From positions 2,728,001 through 2,792,000 of the forward strand of contig NZ_BNEL01000003.1 in NCBI RefSeq assembly GCF_018327685.1: 64,000 nt of DNA, given 5' to 3'. A model generated the notes under the pieces. The model had not been told where the DNA came from. It searched no databases and worked only from the letters and a program-made list of their open reading frames with translations. This DNA comes from Streptomyces sp. TS71-3. Lineage in GTDB: Bacteria > Actinomycetota > Actinomycetes > Streptomycetales > Streptomycetaceae. The position numbers were made by a program, and so were the translations under genes. Shown piece after piece: positions 26,597 through 34,995 of the stretch (position 1 is its first letter; the number at the start of each line of letters is the position of its first letter).

Positions 26597-26620
26597 AACG
26601 CATCAGTCGTGCGTTATTCT
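26597..26620 (+). promoter_or_regulatory. TetR operator 2 overlapping a leaderless-type promoter
   Basis: AACGCA-N7-TGCGTT again at 26597-26615, 48 bp from the first copy. It overlaps a -10-like TATTCT (26615-26620) that ends 6 nt before the TetR ATG, so the transcript probably starts at or next to the start codon and is autorepressed. Confidence 0.8.
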
Positions 26621-26626
26621 GGGACG

Positions 26627-27283
26627 ATGCATCGCCGCGCCCGTTCCCCCGAGGCCAAGCTCCGCCGTGCGGAGGACCTGCTCGACGCGGCCCGCACCCT
26701 GGCCGCCGACCGGGGCGGAGTCCGCCACATCACGCTCGCGGCCGTCACCGAGGCCGCCGGCCTGCACCCCTCCGCCGTCCGGCGCTACTTCGCCAGCAAG
26801 GAGGAGCTCCTGCTCGAACTGGCCGAGCGCGGCTGGCGGCAGTGGCGGGACCTCCTCACCGCGCACCTCGACGGCGTCCGGGACCTCACCCCGGTGGGAA
26901 CCGCCACCGCCGTGGCTGCCACGCTCGCGGCGCAGCCGCTCTTCTGCGACCTGCTCACCCACGTGCCGCTCAGCCTGGAGGGCGAGGTGGACATCGAGCG
27001 CGCCCGGCGCTACAAGACCAACTCGTTCGAGGCGTACGACACCATCGTCGAGACCCTCACCACCACGGGCACCATGGCCACCGCGCAGGTGCACGACCTC
27101 ATCGCCGCGGCGCTGGGGATGACGGCCAACTTCTGGCAGCTGTCGCACCCCACCCCCAGCCTCGCCGAGCTCTACGCCCAGAACCCCAGATGGGGCCACG
27201 CCGCGCTCGACTTCGAGCCCCGCCTGACCCGCCTGCTCCAGGCCACCGCCACCGGCCTCGTCGCCGCCGGCACTCCCGCGTAA
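26627..27283 (+). CDS. TetR family transcriptional regulator
   Basis: 218 aa from the ATG at 26627. The N-terminal HTH is typical: LLDAARTLAADRGGVRHITLAAVTEAAGLHPSAVRRYFASKEELL. The ligand domain (TANFWQLSHPTPSLAELYAQNPRWGHAALDF) resembles a common Streptomyces subgroup found next to oxidoreductases. Two matching operators in the shared promoter argue that it controls itself and the divergent SDR. Ligand unknown. Confidence 0.92.
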   Translation: MHRRARSPEAKLRRAEDLLDAARTLAADRGGVRHITLAAVTEAAGLHPSAVRRYFASKEELLLELAERGWRQWRDLLTAHLDGVRDLTPVGTATAVAATLAAQPLFCDLLTHVPLSLEGEVDIERARRYKTNSFEAYDTIVETLTTTGTMATAQVHDLIAAALGMTANFWQLSHPTPSLAELYAQNPRWGHAALDFEPRLTRLLQATATGLVAAGTPA

Positions 27284-27303
27284 GGGTGCGCCCGGGCCTC
27301 AGT

Positions 27304-27851
27304 GACCGGAGCCGGGGCCGTGGCTCCCGCCCCAGCAGGGTGGTGCCGAACGCGGCCGGGTCCGCGGACCCCGTGAGGTCGCCCGAGCCGAGGAAGCTGG
27401 TGTCCGTGGTGAACGGATCGTTGGTCAGCGGACCCGTCGCCTCGGGCACGTAGACGCTGACCAGCAGGGTGGACGGGGCCGCCACCCGCAACGGCACGGG
27501 ATCGCTGAACAGCTCGCGCCCGGCGGGAACGGTGACCGACGTCCTTCCGCCGAAGGTGACCGGCACCGTGCGGCCGGCCACCGGCACCGGGCCGCTGTCC
27601 CGCACCGCGACGGAGGCACGGCCCACCCGCAGCGGTGCCGCGCCGAACGCGTTCGTGAGGCGGACGCGGACCGAGCTGCCGCCGGCCCCGGCGAACACGG
27701 TGTTGCGTACGGTCTGGTCCGCCAGGCCCCGGCCGGCCGGGCAGGTGTTGCCCGGGATGTCGGCCCCGACCACCGGTGCACCTTGCCAGGCGGCCGCCCA
27801 TGGCGGGCTCACCGGACGCGGCCCGGCCGCGGCCGGCGCCTGACCGGCCAC
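27304..27851 (-). pseudogene. SGNH/GDSL-type hydrolase, N-terminal remnant
   Basis: The frame encodes AWQGAPVVGADIPGNTCPAG and a beta-sandwich stretch (QTVRNTVFAGAGGSSVRVRLTNAFG ... DTSFLGSGDL) seen at the start of secreted SGNH hydrolases. After about FGTTLLG the sequence turns into unrelated Arg-rich codons that run into the convergent TetR gene. The catalytic GDS block and the rest of the enzyme, some 200 residues, are missing. Signal-peptide-like codons continue upstream of 27851 without a clear start. Best read as a decayed gene. Confidence 0.55.
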
Positions 27852-28420
27852 GAGCGGAGTGGCCGTGGCGGCCGGCGCGAGCGCGCCTGTTCGCGGAGCG
27901 CGCCGCCCCCCACCGGGGCGGCCGGGCCCGCGCCGCCGTCCCTCCCCGCGCTCGGGGTGCGGTGCGGGTGTGGTCCCTGCGTGCCGCCGTCACTTCTCAT
28001 CTCCGCCTCCGGAGCCACCGGTGTGGACAGGGCACCGGCATAGGGCGGGGGTGCGGCCGGTACCGCCGGCCCGGCCACCGACAGGGCCGGGCGCAGGCGG
28101 GGACGGTCACCCGTGGACGCAGGCGGGGCATGCGGCTCCGGAGCGGTTCCGGGGACGCCGTGGCGCCCGTCCGGGGTGACGTCGGTCCCAGGCGGCCGGT
28201 GGGTCTCCGCTCTGGGAGCGCTCTTAGAGTCCGGGGGCGGCTGGGCGGAGTCAAGAGTGGGAGCGGGGCGAGAGGCGGGCCGGCCAGTCCGCGCGGCCAA
28301 CTCTTCGGCACCCCCGAGCCGTTCACCGAATCGCCGATCTCCGCTGCTCACGGCGGGTGCGAACGTCCGGGCGGGGTGTCGCGCCCGGGTGGACGCGAGG
28401 AGCGGATTGCTACAGCGGGG
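27852..28420. other. gene-free region upstream of GH48 promoter
   Basis: No convincing gene; long frames here lack family resemblance. A degenerate CebR-type site TGGGAGCGCTCTTA lies at 28213-28226, about 240 bp before the main GH48 operator. Confidence 0.5.
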
Positions 28421-28469
28421 TTTCCAGCTTGTCATGGCCCCGCTACAGTCCCCACTGGGAGCGCTTCCA
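28421..28469 (+). promoter_or_regulatory. GH48-GH5 operon promoter with CebR-type operator
   Basis: -35-like TTTCCA (28421-28426), 17-bp spacer, -10-like TACAGT (28444-28449), then TGGGAGCGCTTCCA at 28456-28469 on the predicted start site. Confidence 0.82.
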
Positions 28470-28912
28470 TAAGGCGCCCAGCCAAGCACGTTCTCCGCCC
28501 CACAGGAGGAACGCCGTGCGAGACCGAGTGGCACACCTGCCGAGTGCGGCGCCACCCCCTGGCACCGCGAACGGGCCGGTGCCCCCGTGCCCGTGCCGGT
28601 GTTCCCCCGATGCCCGGCCGGCCGGCGACCTCGGGCGGCGGCGCGGTACCGCCCGCCGGGTCGGCGGGGAACCGGCCGGGCACCGTTCCACAGGCTCACC
28701 CGAGGTGCTGTTCCGGGCTCACGCCCACCCCTGATCTCCGGCTCCCGAGTGGCCGCTCACGAGCCCATTCCGGAGCCGGCTCTCACGTGCGACGCCCCGG
28801 CGGCGGCCCCGCCCCGGGTGCGTTCGCCGCGTGTCCCGTTCGCTCGGGACGCCCTGCGAGCGGTTCCCCCGGGGGACCGTCCACCCCCACAGAAGAGAGG
28901 CATCATCTCGCG
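28470..28912 (+). other. ~440-nt leader of the GH48 operon, possible upstream ORF
   Basis: If the promoter at 28421 is right, the transcript has an unusually long untranslated leader. It holds GGAGGA followed by GTG at 28516, opening a 72-codon frame to 28734 (VRDRVAHLPSAAPPPG...), low-complexity and without family resemblance. It may be a leader peptide or a chance frame. Confidence 0.4.
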
Positions 28913-31534
28913 ATGAGACCACACAGGAAACGCCGGCTGCGGCCCGGCCCCGTCACCGGCGCGGTCGCGCTGGCCGCCCTGGTGGCGGGTGCGTTACCCG
29001 CCGTCTCGGTGGCCTCGCCTGCCGGCGCCTCGGCGACGCACGCGAGCCCCCTGTCCACGGGGACGATCAGCTCGCTGAAGCCGAGCGACAACTACTTCCT
29101 CGGCAAGCACGCGACCGTTCCCCTGGCGACCAGGACCAAGGGCGACGTCACCAAGGTCGAGTACTTCGCCGACGACACCCTGCTGGCCAGGGACACCACC
29201 GCGCCCTTCACGGGCAACTGGAAGGACGTCCCGGCGGGCCACTACTCGATCACCGCCAAGGTGTTCAACGAGGACGGCAAACCGACGACCACGGAGCCGG
29301 CCGACGTCACCGTCCTCGCGGGACCGACCATCCTGGCCTCGCCCGTCACCGAGCAGGTGCGGCAGGGCGGCTCGACGTCCTTCGGGGTGCACCTGGCCAC
29401 CAGGCCGGCGCACGACGTCACGGTGTCGGTGTCCCGCGCCGACGGCACCGCGAACCTGGCGGCAGGTCGGAAGAAGCTGACCTTCACTCCGGAGAACTGG
29501 AACACGCCCCAGCAGGTCGAGGTCACCTCGGCCGGGAGGGGCGGCGACCTCAAGAACGCCACGTTCCGGGCGAGCGCCGACGGCTACAAGTCGGGTCTGG
29601 CCAAGGTGCAGGAGCTGAAGGCCGACGCGTCGGACTACGAGCAGGCCTTCCTCGACCAGTACAACAAGATCAAGGACCCGGCGAACGGCTACTTCCGGGA
29701 CTTCGGCGGCATCCTGGTGCCCTACCACTCCGTCGAGACCCTGATGGTCGAGGCTCCCGACCAGGGGCACGAGACCACCTCGGAGGCGTTCAGCTACTAC
29801 CTGTGGCTGGAGGCCGAGTACGGCAAGATCACCGAGGACTGGGGCCCGCTGAACGACGCGTGGAAGTCCATCGAGACCTACGCGGTCCCGCCGCACGCCG
29901 ACCAGCCGACCAACGACAAGTACGACGCGAGCAAGCCCGCGACGTACGCGCCCGAGTCGCCGAAGATGTCGGACTACCCGGCCAGGCTGGACTCCGGCGT
30001 CGCGGTGGGCCAGGACCCGATCGCGGCCGAGCTGAAGTCGGCATACGGCACCAGTGACGTCTACGGCATGCACTGGCTGCTCGACGTCGACGACGTCTAC
30101 GGCTACTCCAGCTGCAGTGACGGCAACGGCCCCTCCTACATCAACAGCTACCAGCGCGGCTCGTCCGAGTCGGTGTGGGAGACGGTCACCCAGCCGTCCT
30201 GCGACGACTTCAAGTACGGCGGCAAGAACGGCTACCTGGACCTGTTCACCGGCGACTCGTCGTACGCCAAGCAGTGGAAGTACACCGACGCCCCGGACGC
30301 CGACGCGCGTGCGGTGCAGGTCGTCTACCAGGCGAAGAAGGTAGCGGCGCAGCAGGGCAAGAGCTCCGCCGTCGCCGACGTCGTCGCCAAGGCCACCAAG
30401 ATGGGCGACTACCTGCGGTACTCGATGTTCGACAAGTACTTCAAGAAGATCGGGAACTGCACCAGCCCGAGCTGCGCGGCCGGCTCCGGCAAGAACAGCG
30501 ACCACTACCTGATCTCCTGGTACTACGCCTGGGGCGGTGCGCTCGACACCAACGCGGGCTGGGCCTGGCGGATCGGCGACGGCGCCGCGCACCAGGGCTA
30601 CCAGGACCCGCTGACCGCCTACGCCCTGTCCACCGACTCCGACATGAAGCCCAAGTCGGCGACCGGTGCCCAGGACTGGGCGACCAGCCTCACCAGGCAG
30701 CTGGAGTTCCTGAAGTGGCTCCAGACGCCGCAGGGCGGCATCGCGGGTGGCGCCACCAACAGTTGGGACGGCCGGTACGCCACCCCGCCGAGCGGCAGTC
30801 CCACCTTCTACGGGATGTACTACGACCCGCAGCCGGTCTGGCACGACCCGCCGTCCAACCGCTGGTTCGGCTTCCAGACCTGGGGCATGGAGCGCGTCGC
30901 CGAGTACTACCAGGTGACGAAGGACAGCCGGGCCAAGGCCATCCTCGACAAGTGGGTGGCATGGGCGCTGGCCAACACCACGGTGGGCAGCAACGGGAGC
31001 TTCACCATCCCGGACAGCCTGGAGTGGAGCGGCAAGCCGGACACCTGGAACGCCAGCAGGCCGGGCAGCAACAGCGGCCTGAGCGTGAAGGTCGTCTCCA
31101 CCGGCCATGACGTCGGTGTCGCGGCCTCGCTGGCCAAGACCCTCATGTACTACGCCTCCGGTTCCGGGAACACCCAGGCCCGGACCACGGCGGAGGGCCT
31201 GCTGGACGCGCTCAACGCGAACCAGGACAGCCTCGGCATCGCCCTTCCGGAGACCCGGGCGGACTACAACCGGTTCGACGACAAGTACAACGCGTCCACC
31301 GGTGAGGGCACGTACGTGCCGCAGGGCTGGACCGGCACCATGCCGAACGGCGACACGATCGACTCCAACGCGACCTTCGAGTCGATCCGCTCCTTCTACG
31401 AGGACGACCCCGACTGGCCGAAGGTGCAGTCCTACCTGAACGGCGGCCAGGCGCCCACCTTCACGTACCACCGCTTCTGGGCGCAGTCCGAGATAGCCAC
31501 GGCGTTCGCGATCCACGTGGACCTGTTCGGCTGA
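28913..31534 (+). CDS. secreted GH48 reducing-end cellobiohydrolase
   Basis: 873 aa from ATG 28913. After the signal peptide (about 1-43) come two Ig-like domains (about 48-140, SDNYFLGKHATVPLATRTKGDVTKVEYF; about 141-240, a Calx-beta/Ig-like sandwich). The GH48 catalytic domain fills the rest, from DYEQAFLDQYNKIKDPANGYF. Glu287 in APDQGHETTSEAFSYY is the expected catalytic acid. GH48 enzymes work processively from reducing ends and synergise with GH6 and LPMO. No CBM is attached; the Ig-like domains take its place. Codon 28 is TTA, so bldA dependence is expected. The GH5 gene follows 31 bp downstream in the same operon. The ribosome site (GAGAGG) is weak and rather far. Confidence 0.95.
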   Translation: MRPHRKRRLRPGPVTGAVALAALVAGALPAVSVASPAGASATHASPLSTGTISSLKPSDNYFLGKHATVPLATRTKGDVTKVEYFADDTLLARDTTAPFTGNWKDVPAGHYSITAKVFNEDGKPTTTEPADVTVLAGPTILASPVTEQVRQGGSTSFGVHLATRPAHDVTVSVSRADGTANLAAGRKKLTFTPENWNTPQQVEVTSAGRGGDLKNATFRASADGYKSGLAKVQELKADASDYEQAFLDQYNKIKDPANGYFRDFGGILVPYHSVETLMVEAPDQGHETTSEAFSYYLWLEAEYGKITEDWGPLNDAWKSIETYAVPPHADQPTNDKYDASKPATYAPESPKMSDYPARLDSGVAVGQDPIAAELKSAYGTSDVYGMHWLLDVDDVYGYSSCSDGNGPSYINSYQRGSSESVWETVTQPSCDDFKYGGKNGYLDLFTGDSSYAKQWKYTDAPDADARAVQVVYQAKKVAAQQGKSSAVADVVAKATKMGDYLRYSMFDKYFKKIGNCTSPSCAAGSGKNSDHYLISWYYAWGGALDTNAGWAWRIGDGAAHQGYQDPLTAYALSTDSDMKPKSATGAQDWATSLTRQLEFLKWLQTPQGGIAGGATNSWDGRYATPPSGSPTFYGMYYDPQPVWHDPPSNRWFGFQTWGMERVAEYYQVTKDSRAKAILDKWVAWALANTTVGSNGSFTIPDSLEWSGKPDTWNASRPGSNSGLSVKVVSTGHDVGVAASLAKTLMYYASGSGNTQARTTAEGLLDALNANQDSLGIALPETRADYNRFDDKYNASTGEGTYVPQGWTGTMPNGDTIDSNATFESIRSFYEDDPDWPKVQSYLNGGQAPTFTYHRFWAQSEIATAFAIHVDLFG

Positions 31535-31565
31535 GCCGGCCAGGCCAGCCTCGGAAGGAACGGCA

Positions 31566-32819
31566 ATGAAGCGACTGCGTATCGTCGGATACGCGATCGC
31601 CGCGGTGTGCGGGCTCGTCGTCACGACGGCGGCGAGCCCGTCCCTCGCGGCTCCGGCCGGACGGGCACACCCGGCCGCGGCCCGGCCCGCGGCGGCCGCC
31701 GGCACCGGCACCGGCTACTGGCACACCGACGGCGCCCAGCTCGTGGACGCCACCGGGGCGCCGGTGCGGATGACGGGCATCAACTGGTTCGGCGCGGAGA
31801 CCGGCAACTACCTCCCGCACGGCCTGTGGGCGCGCAACTACCGGGACATGGTGGACCAGATGGCGGGCCTCGGCTACAACACCCTGCGCCTGCCCTACTC
31901 CAACGAGATGCTCAAGGCCGGCTCCACGCCCAACGGCATCGACTACAACAAGAACCCCGACCTGGCCGGCCTCACCGGCCTCCAGATCCTGGACAAGGTC
32001 ATCGGCTACGCGGGCTCCAAGGGCATGCGGGTGATCCTGGACCGGCACCGCCCCGACTCCGCCCAGCAGTCCCCGCTCTGGTACACCCCGGCCTACCCGG
32101 AGAGCGTCTGGATCGACGACTGGAAGACGCTCGCCCGGCACTACGCGGGCAACACCACGGTGATCGGCGCCGATCTGCACAACGAACCGCACGCCGTGCA
32201 GGGCGGCACCGGCTCCTGCTGGGGGTGCGGCAGCACGGCCACCGACTGGCGGCTGGCCGCCGAGCGGGCCGGCAACGCCATCCTCTCCGCCAACCCCGAC
32301 CTGCTGATCATCGTCGAGGGCATCGACTGCGTGCCGGACACCGGCGATCCCCAGTGCGGCTGGTGGGGCGGCAACCTCTCCGGCGCCCGCCAGTACCCGG
32401 TCCGCCTCGACGTGCCGGACAGGCTGGTCTACTCGGCGCACGAGTACGCCACCTCGGTCTCCCGGCAGCCCTGGTTCGACGACCCGTCCTTCCCGGACAA
32501 CCTGCCCGCCCTGTGGGACCACTTCTTCGGCTACCTGGAGGAGGAGGACATCGCCCCCGTGCTGGTGGGGGAGTTCGGCAGCACCCTCCAGGACCCCCGC
32601 GACGGCCAGTGGCTGGCGGCCCTCATGCGGTACATGGGCACCGGCACCGGCGGCATGGACTTCACGTACTGGTCCCTGAACCCCAACTCCGGTGACACCG
32701 GCGGCATCCTCCAGGGCGACTGGACCAGCGTGGACACGAAGAAGCAGGCCTACCTGGACCCGTACCTGATCCCGCCCGTGCCGCCCACCGGTGCCGCGGG
32801 AGCCCACCCGGGCGGCTGA
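31566..32819 (+). CDS. secreted GH5 subfamily 1 endoglucanase
   Basis: 417 aa; AAGGAACGGC precedes the ATG. The signal peptide ends near SPSLAAP, followed by an Ala/Pro linker. The domain closely resembles Acidothermus E1-type endoglucanases: GINWFGAETGN, LGYNTLRLPYSNEML, VILDRHRPD, Glu207 in DLHNEPH as acid/base and Glu336 in LVGEFGS as nucleophile. Such enzymes cut amorphous cellulose internally and usually carry a CBM; here the protein ends after a short PPVPPTGAAGAHPGG tail. It is the second gene of the GH48 operon and shares its operator. Confidence 0.95.
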   Translation: MKRLRIVGYAIAAVCGLVVTTAASPSLAAPAGRAHPAAARPAAAAGTGTGYWHTDGAQLVDATGAPVRMTGINWFGAETGNYLPHGLWARNYRDMVDQMAGLGYNTLRLPYSNEMLKAGSTPNGIDYNKNPDLAGLTGLQILDKVIGYAGSKGMRVILDRHRPDSAQQSPLWYTPAYPESVWIDDWKTLARHYAGNTTVIGADLHNEPHAVQGGTGSCWGCGSTATDWRLAAERAGNAILSANPDLLIIVEGIDCVPDTGDPQCGWWGGNLSGARQYPVRLDVPDRLVYSAHEYATSVSRQPWFDDPSFPDNLPALWDHFFGYLEEEDIAPVLVGEFGSTLQDPRDGQWLAALMRYMGTGTGGMDFTYWSLNPNSGDTGGILQGDWTSVDTKKQAYLDPYLIPPVPPTGAAGAHPGG

Positions 32820-32916
32820 CGCCCGGCATCCGAAGACCACCGAGCGCGTCCGCGCCGTGGCGGCGGATTCCTCGCTCACGCCGCCGCTCGTGAGGAACGG
32901 CGGGACGCGCGTCCCC

Positions 32917-33012
32917 CGGTGGTGGTTCCGCGACCACCACCGAACGCGGTGGAGGGCTCGGTGGGAGCCCTCCACCGCGTGCTCCCGCCCGTGGGAGGAC
33001 CGTGCCTCCCAC
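32917..33012 (+). terminator. three consecutive hairpins between GH5 and Cip1-like genes
   Basis: Perfect stems of 10 bp (32917-32926 with 32933-32942), 16 bp (32944-32959 with 32965-32980) and 8 bp (32991-32998 with 33005-33012). They end the GH48-GH5 transcript or set a reduced level for the downstream gene; no promoter or operator is visible between them and 33100. Confidence 0.75.
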
Positions 33013-33099
33013 GACGGGCCGCGCGCCCCCGCCGCGGGCGCCCCTCGGCACCCCGGCGTCGTTCGGCACCCCGCCCCGCCCCTGCCCCCGGAGGAACCC

Positions 33100-33912
33100 A
33101 TGGCTTCAACACCCGCACGCACGGGCCGCCGGCGCCTACCCGCGCCCGCCCTGACCGCGCTGGCCCTCACCGCCGTCGCCGCGGCCGGGCAACTCGCCCT
33201 CCAGCCCGTGGCCGCTGCGGCACCGGCAAGCCCCGCCGCCACCGTGTTCACCGACGGCTTCGAGAACCAGACGGGCACGACACCCTCCGGCCGGTGGAAC
33301 ACGACGGTCCGGGACTGCTCCGGAACCGGCACCGCCACCGTCGACTCCACCAAGGCGCACACCGGCACCAAGTCGGTGCGCGTGAACGGCAAGACGGGGT
33401 ACTGCAACCACGCGTTCGTGGGCACCGACCTGAGCGGTGTCTCCGGCGGCTCGCTCTACGTGCGGTTCTGGATCAACCACAGCACGCCGCTGCCGACCAT
33501 GCACGTGGCGTTCGCGGCCATGCAGGACGCCAACGACGGCGGCCGGGACCTGCGCATGGGCGGCCAGAACCAGGCACTGCAGTGGAACCGCGAGTCCGAC
33601 GACGCCACCCTGCCCGCGCAGAGCCCCGTCGGCGTCAGCAAGAGCATCCCGCTGCCCACGAACACCTGGTCCTGCATCGAGTACGGCATCACCGGCGGCA
33701 ACCTGACGACCTGGGTCAACGGCAGGACCGTCGAGGGCCTGATCGCCGACGGCAGCCCCACGCAGGACGTCGACCAGCAGTGGCGGTCCAAGGGCAACTG
33801 GAGCCCCAACCTGAAGAACCTCCGGCTCGGCTGGGAGAGCTACGCCGACGGCGACGACACCCTCTGGTTCGACGACGTCGCGGTGGGCACCTCCCAGATC
33901 GGCTGCTCCTGA
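33100..33912 (+). CDS. Cip1-like secreted polysaccharide-active protein
   Basis: 270 aa from ATG 33100 (GAGGA, 5-nt spacing). The signal peptide ends around AAAAPASPA. The mature protein is a beta-jelly-roll: TDGFENQTGTTPSGRWN, GYCNHAFVGTDLSG, LYVRFWINHSTPLPTMH, GGQNQALQWNRESDD and WFDDVAVGTSQIGC. This pattern matches Cip1, a protein coexpressed with cellulases in Trichoderma and present in Streptomyces cellulolytic secretomes, with a fold like glucuronan lyases. Its exact activity is unsettled. It follows the GH48-GH5 operon after three hairpins. Confidence 0.85.
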   Translation: MASTPARTGRRRLPAPALTALALTAVAAAGQLALQPVAAAAPASPAATVFTDGFENQTGTTPSGRWNTTVRDCSGTGTATVDSTKAHTGTKSVRVNGKTGYCNHAFVGTDLSGVSGGSLYVRFWINHSTPLPTMHVAFAAMQDANDGGRDLRMGGQNQALQWNRESDDATLPAQSPVGVSKSIPLPTNTWSCIEYGITGGNLTTWVNGRTVEGLIADGSPTQDVDQQWRSKGNWSPNLKNLRLGWESYADGDDTLWFDDVAVGTSQIGCS

Positions 33913-33918
33913 CGGGCC

Positions 33919-33964
33919 GTGGGCAGGACCGCGCCCGCCCCGACCACGGCGCGGTCCTGCCCAC
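33919..33964 (+). terminator. Cip1-like gene terminator
   Basis: Perfect 16-bp stem GTGGGCAGGACCGCGC / GCGCGGTCCTGCCCAC, 14-nt loop, 7 bp after the stop codon. Confidence 0.9.
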
Positions 33965-34010
33965 TCCGCACCGGTGCGCCGGCCGCCTCCGGCGGTGACG
34001 GGCACGAGAA

Positions 34011-34039
34011 GGCCCCGGAGCGCGTTCGCGCCCGGGGCC
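34011..34039 (-). terminator. CBM2 gene terminator
   Basis: GGCCCCGG / CCGGGGCC stem with a self-complementary GCGCG inner segment, 49 bp past the CBM2 stop. Confidence 0.75.
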
Positions 34040-34087
34040 TCGGCGGCGTTCAGCGGGTCCGTTCAGTGGCTCGTGCAGCCCATCGGG

Positions 34088-34663
34088 TCAGGGGCTCGTG
34101 CACCCCATCGAGCCGATCGGGAAGTTGTTGCCGGTCGAGTCCGCGGTGAAGCCGAAGACGACCTCGTCGTCCGGCGGGACGGTGGCGTTGGACGCGACGT
34201 TCCTGACCGTCACCGTGCCGTCGCCGTTGCGGGTCAGGGTGCCGTCCTGCACCGCCGTGACCGTGGTGTCGAGACCCGGCTGCCAGGTCACCGTCCAGCC
34301 CTCCATGGGCTCGGTGCCGTGGTTCATCACCTCGACCTGGCCCGTGAAGCCACCGGTGTGCTCCTCGGTGACGTTGTACAGCGCCATGCAGGCCATCGGC
34401 TCGCCGGGGTCGGTGGGCGGGTCCGTCGGATCCGTGGGCGGCTTCGGGTGGTGGCCGTGGTGGTGATGGTGGTGGTGCGGACGGTCCCCGTGGCCGTGGT
34501 GGCCGTGGTGGCCGTGCTCTGCGTGGTGCCGGTGGGCGGCGACCGCGGCACCGTCGGCCGCGTTCTGCGCCTGGGCGGCACCCGGGCCCCACAGGACCAG
34601 GCCCGCCGCGGTGAGCAGGGCGGCGCCGGCCGCGGGTAACGTGAATCTGCCTCGTCTTCGCAC
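34088..34663 (-). CDS. secreted CBM2 protein with His-rich linker, no catalytic domain
   Basis: 191 aa from GTG 34663 (GAAGGG, about 7 nt upstream). The signal peptide ends GPGAAQA near 32. Residues 44-72 contain 18 histidines (including seven in a row at 63-69), then a TDPTDPPTDPGEP linker and a C-terminal CBM2 (residues 91-191) bracketed by Cys92 and Cys188, with the conserved GWTVTWQPG and VTVRNVASNATVPPDDEVVFGF. CBM2 modules bind crystalline cellulose or xylan. The His segment could bind copper or other metals and so serve the LPMO; this is inference. Codon 9 is TTA. A CebR-type operator lies upstream. Confidence 0.9.
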   Translation of the reverse strand: MRRRGRFTLPAAGAALLTAAGLVLWGPGAAQAQNAADGAAVAAHRHHAEHGHHGHHGHGDRPHHHHHHHGHHPKPPTDPTDPPTDPGEPMACMALYNVTEEHTGGFTGQVEVMNHGTEPMEGWTVTWQPGLDTTVTAVQDGTLTRNGDGTVTVRNVASNATVPPDDEVVFGFTADSTGNNFPIGSMGCTSP

Positions 34664-34805
34664 GTGTGCACCCTTCGGTGGGGCCCGGCGGGCACGGTCC
34701 GCCACCGCCGGAGTGCGGCGGACCGCTTCGGGCACGGGGGAGAGGGGCCCTCCGGGCAGGCACACCGCCATGAGCCGCAGGCAGGGCAGAGGCGGTGAGC
34801 ACCGC

Positions 34806-34853
34806 TGGGAGCGCTTCCAGAAGCACGATACCGGTGCCCCCATGACGTGTAAA
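34806..34853 (-). promoter_or_regulatory. CBM2 promoter with CebR-type operator
   Basis: -35-like TTTACA (34853-34848), 17-bp spacer, -10-like TATCGT (34830-34825), then TGGGAGCGCTTCCA at 34806-34819. Confidence 0.85.
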
Positions 34854-34940
34854 CGCCTCCGACGGCGCGGAGGGGAGAGGTGATGGAAGCGGTCTCAGAA
34901 TGGTCCGGAGGCAACGCCGGACGGTCGGTTTCCGCCCGTG

Positions 34941-34976
34941 GCCCGGAGCCCGGAGCCCGGAGCCCGGAACCCGGAG
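34941..34976. repeat. 7-bp tandem repeat (GCCCGGA, about 5 copies)
   Basis: Head-to-tail GCCCGGA units with minor variation between the LacI stop codon and the CBM2 promoter. Confidence 0.8.
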
Positions 34977-34995
34977 TGCGAGCCCGGGGCCCGGC

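Noticed and set aside
27776..28912. ~380-codon N-terminal extension of GH48
   Set aside because: Low-complexity Pro/Arg/Gly sequence upstream of a clear signal peptide at 28913; promoter and operator lie within it.
34881..34898. Further CebR-type site (TGGAAGCGGTCTCA)
   Set aside because: Three mismatches break the palindrome; likely chance near the true site at 34806.
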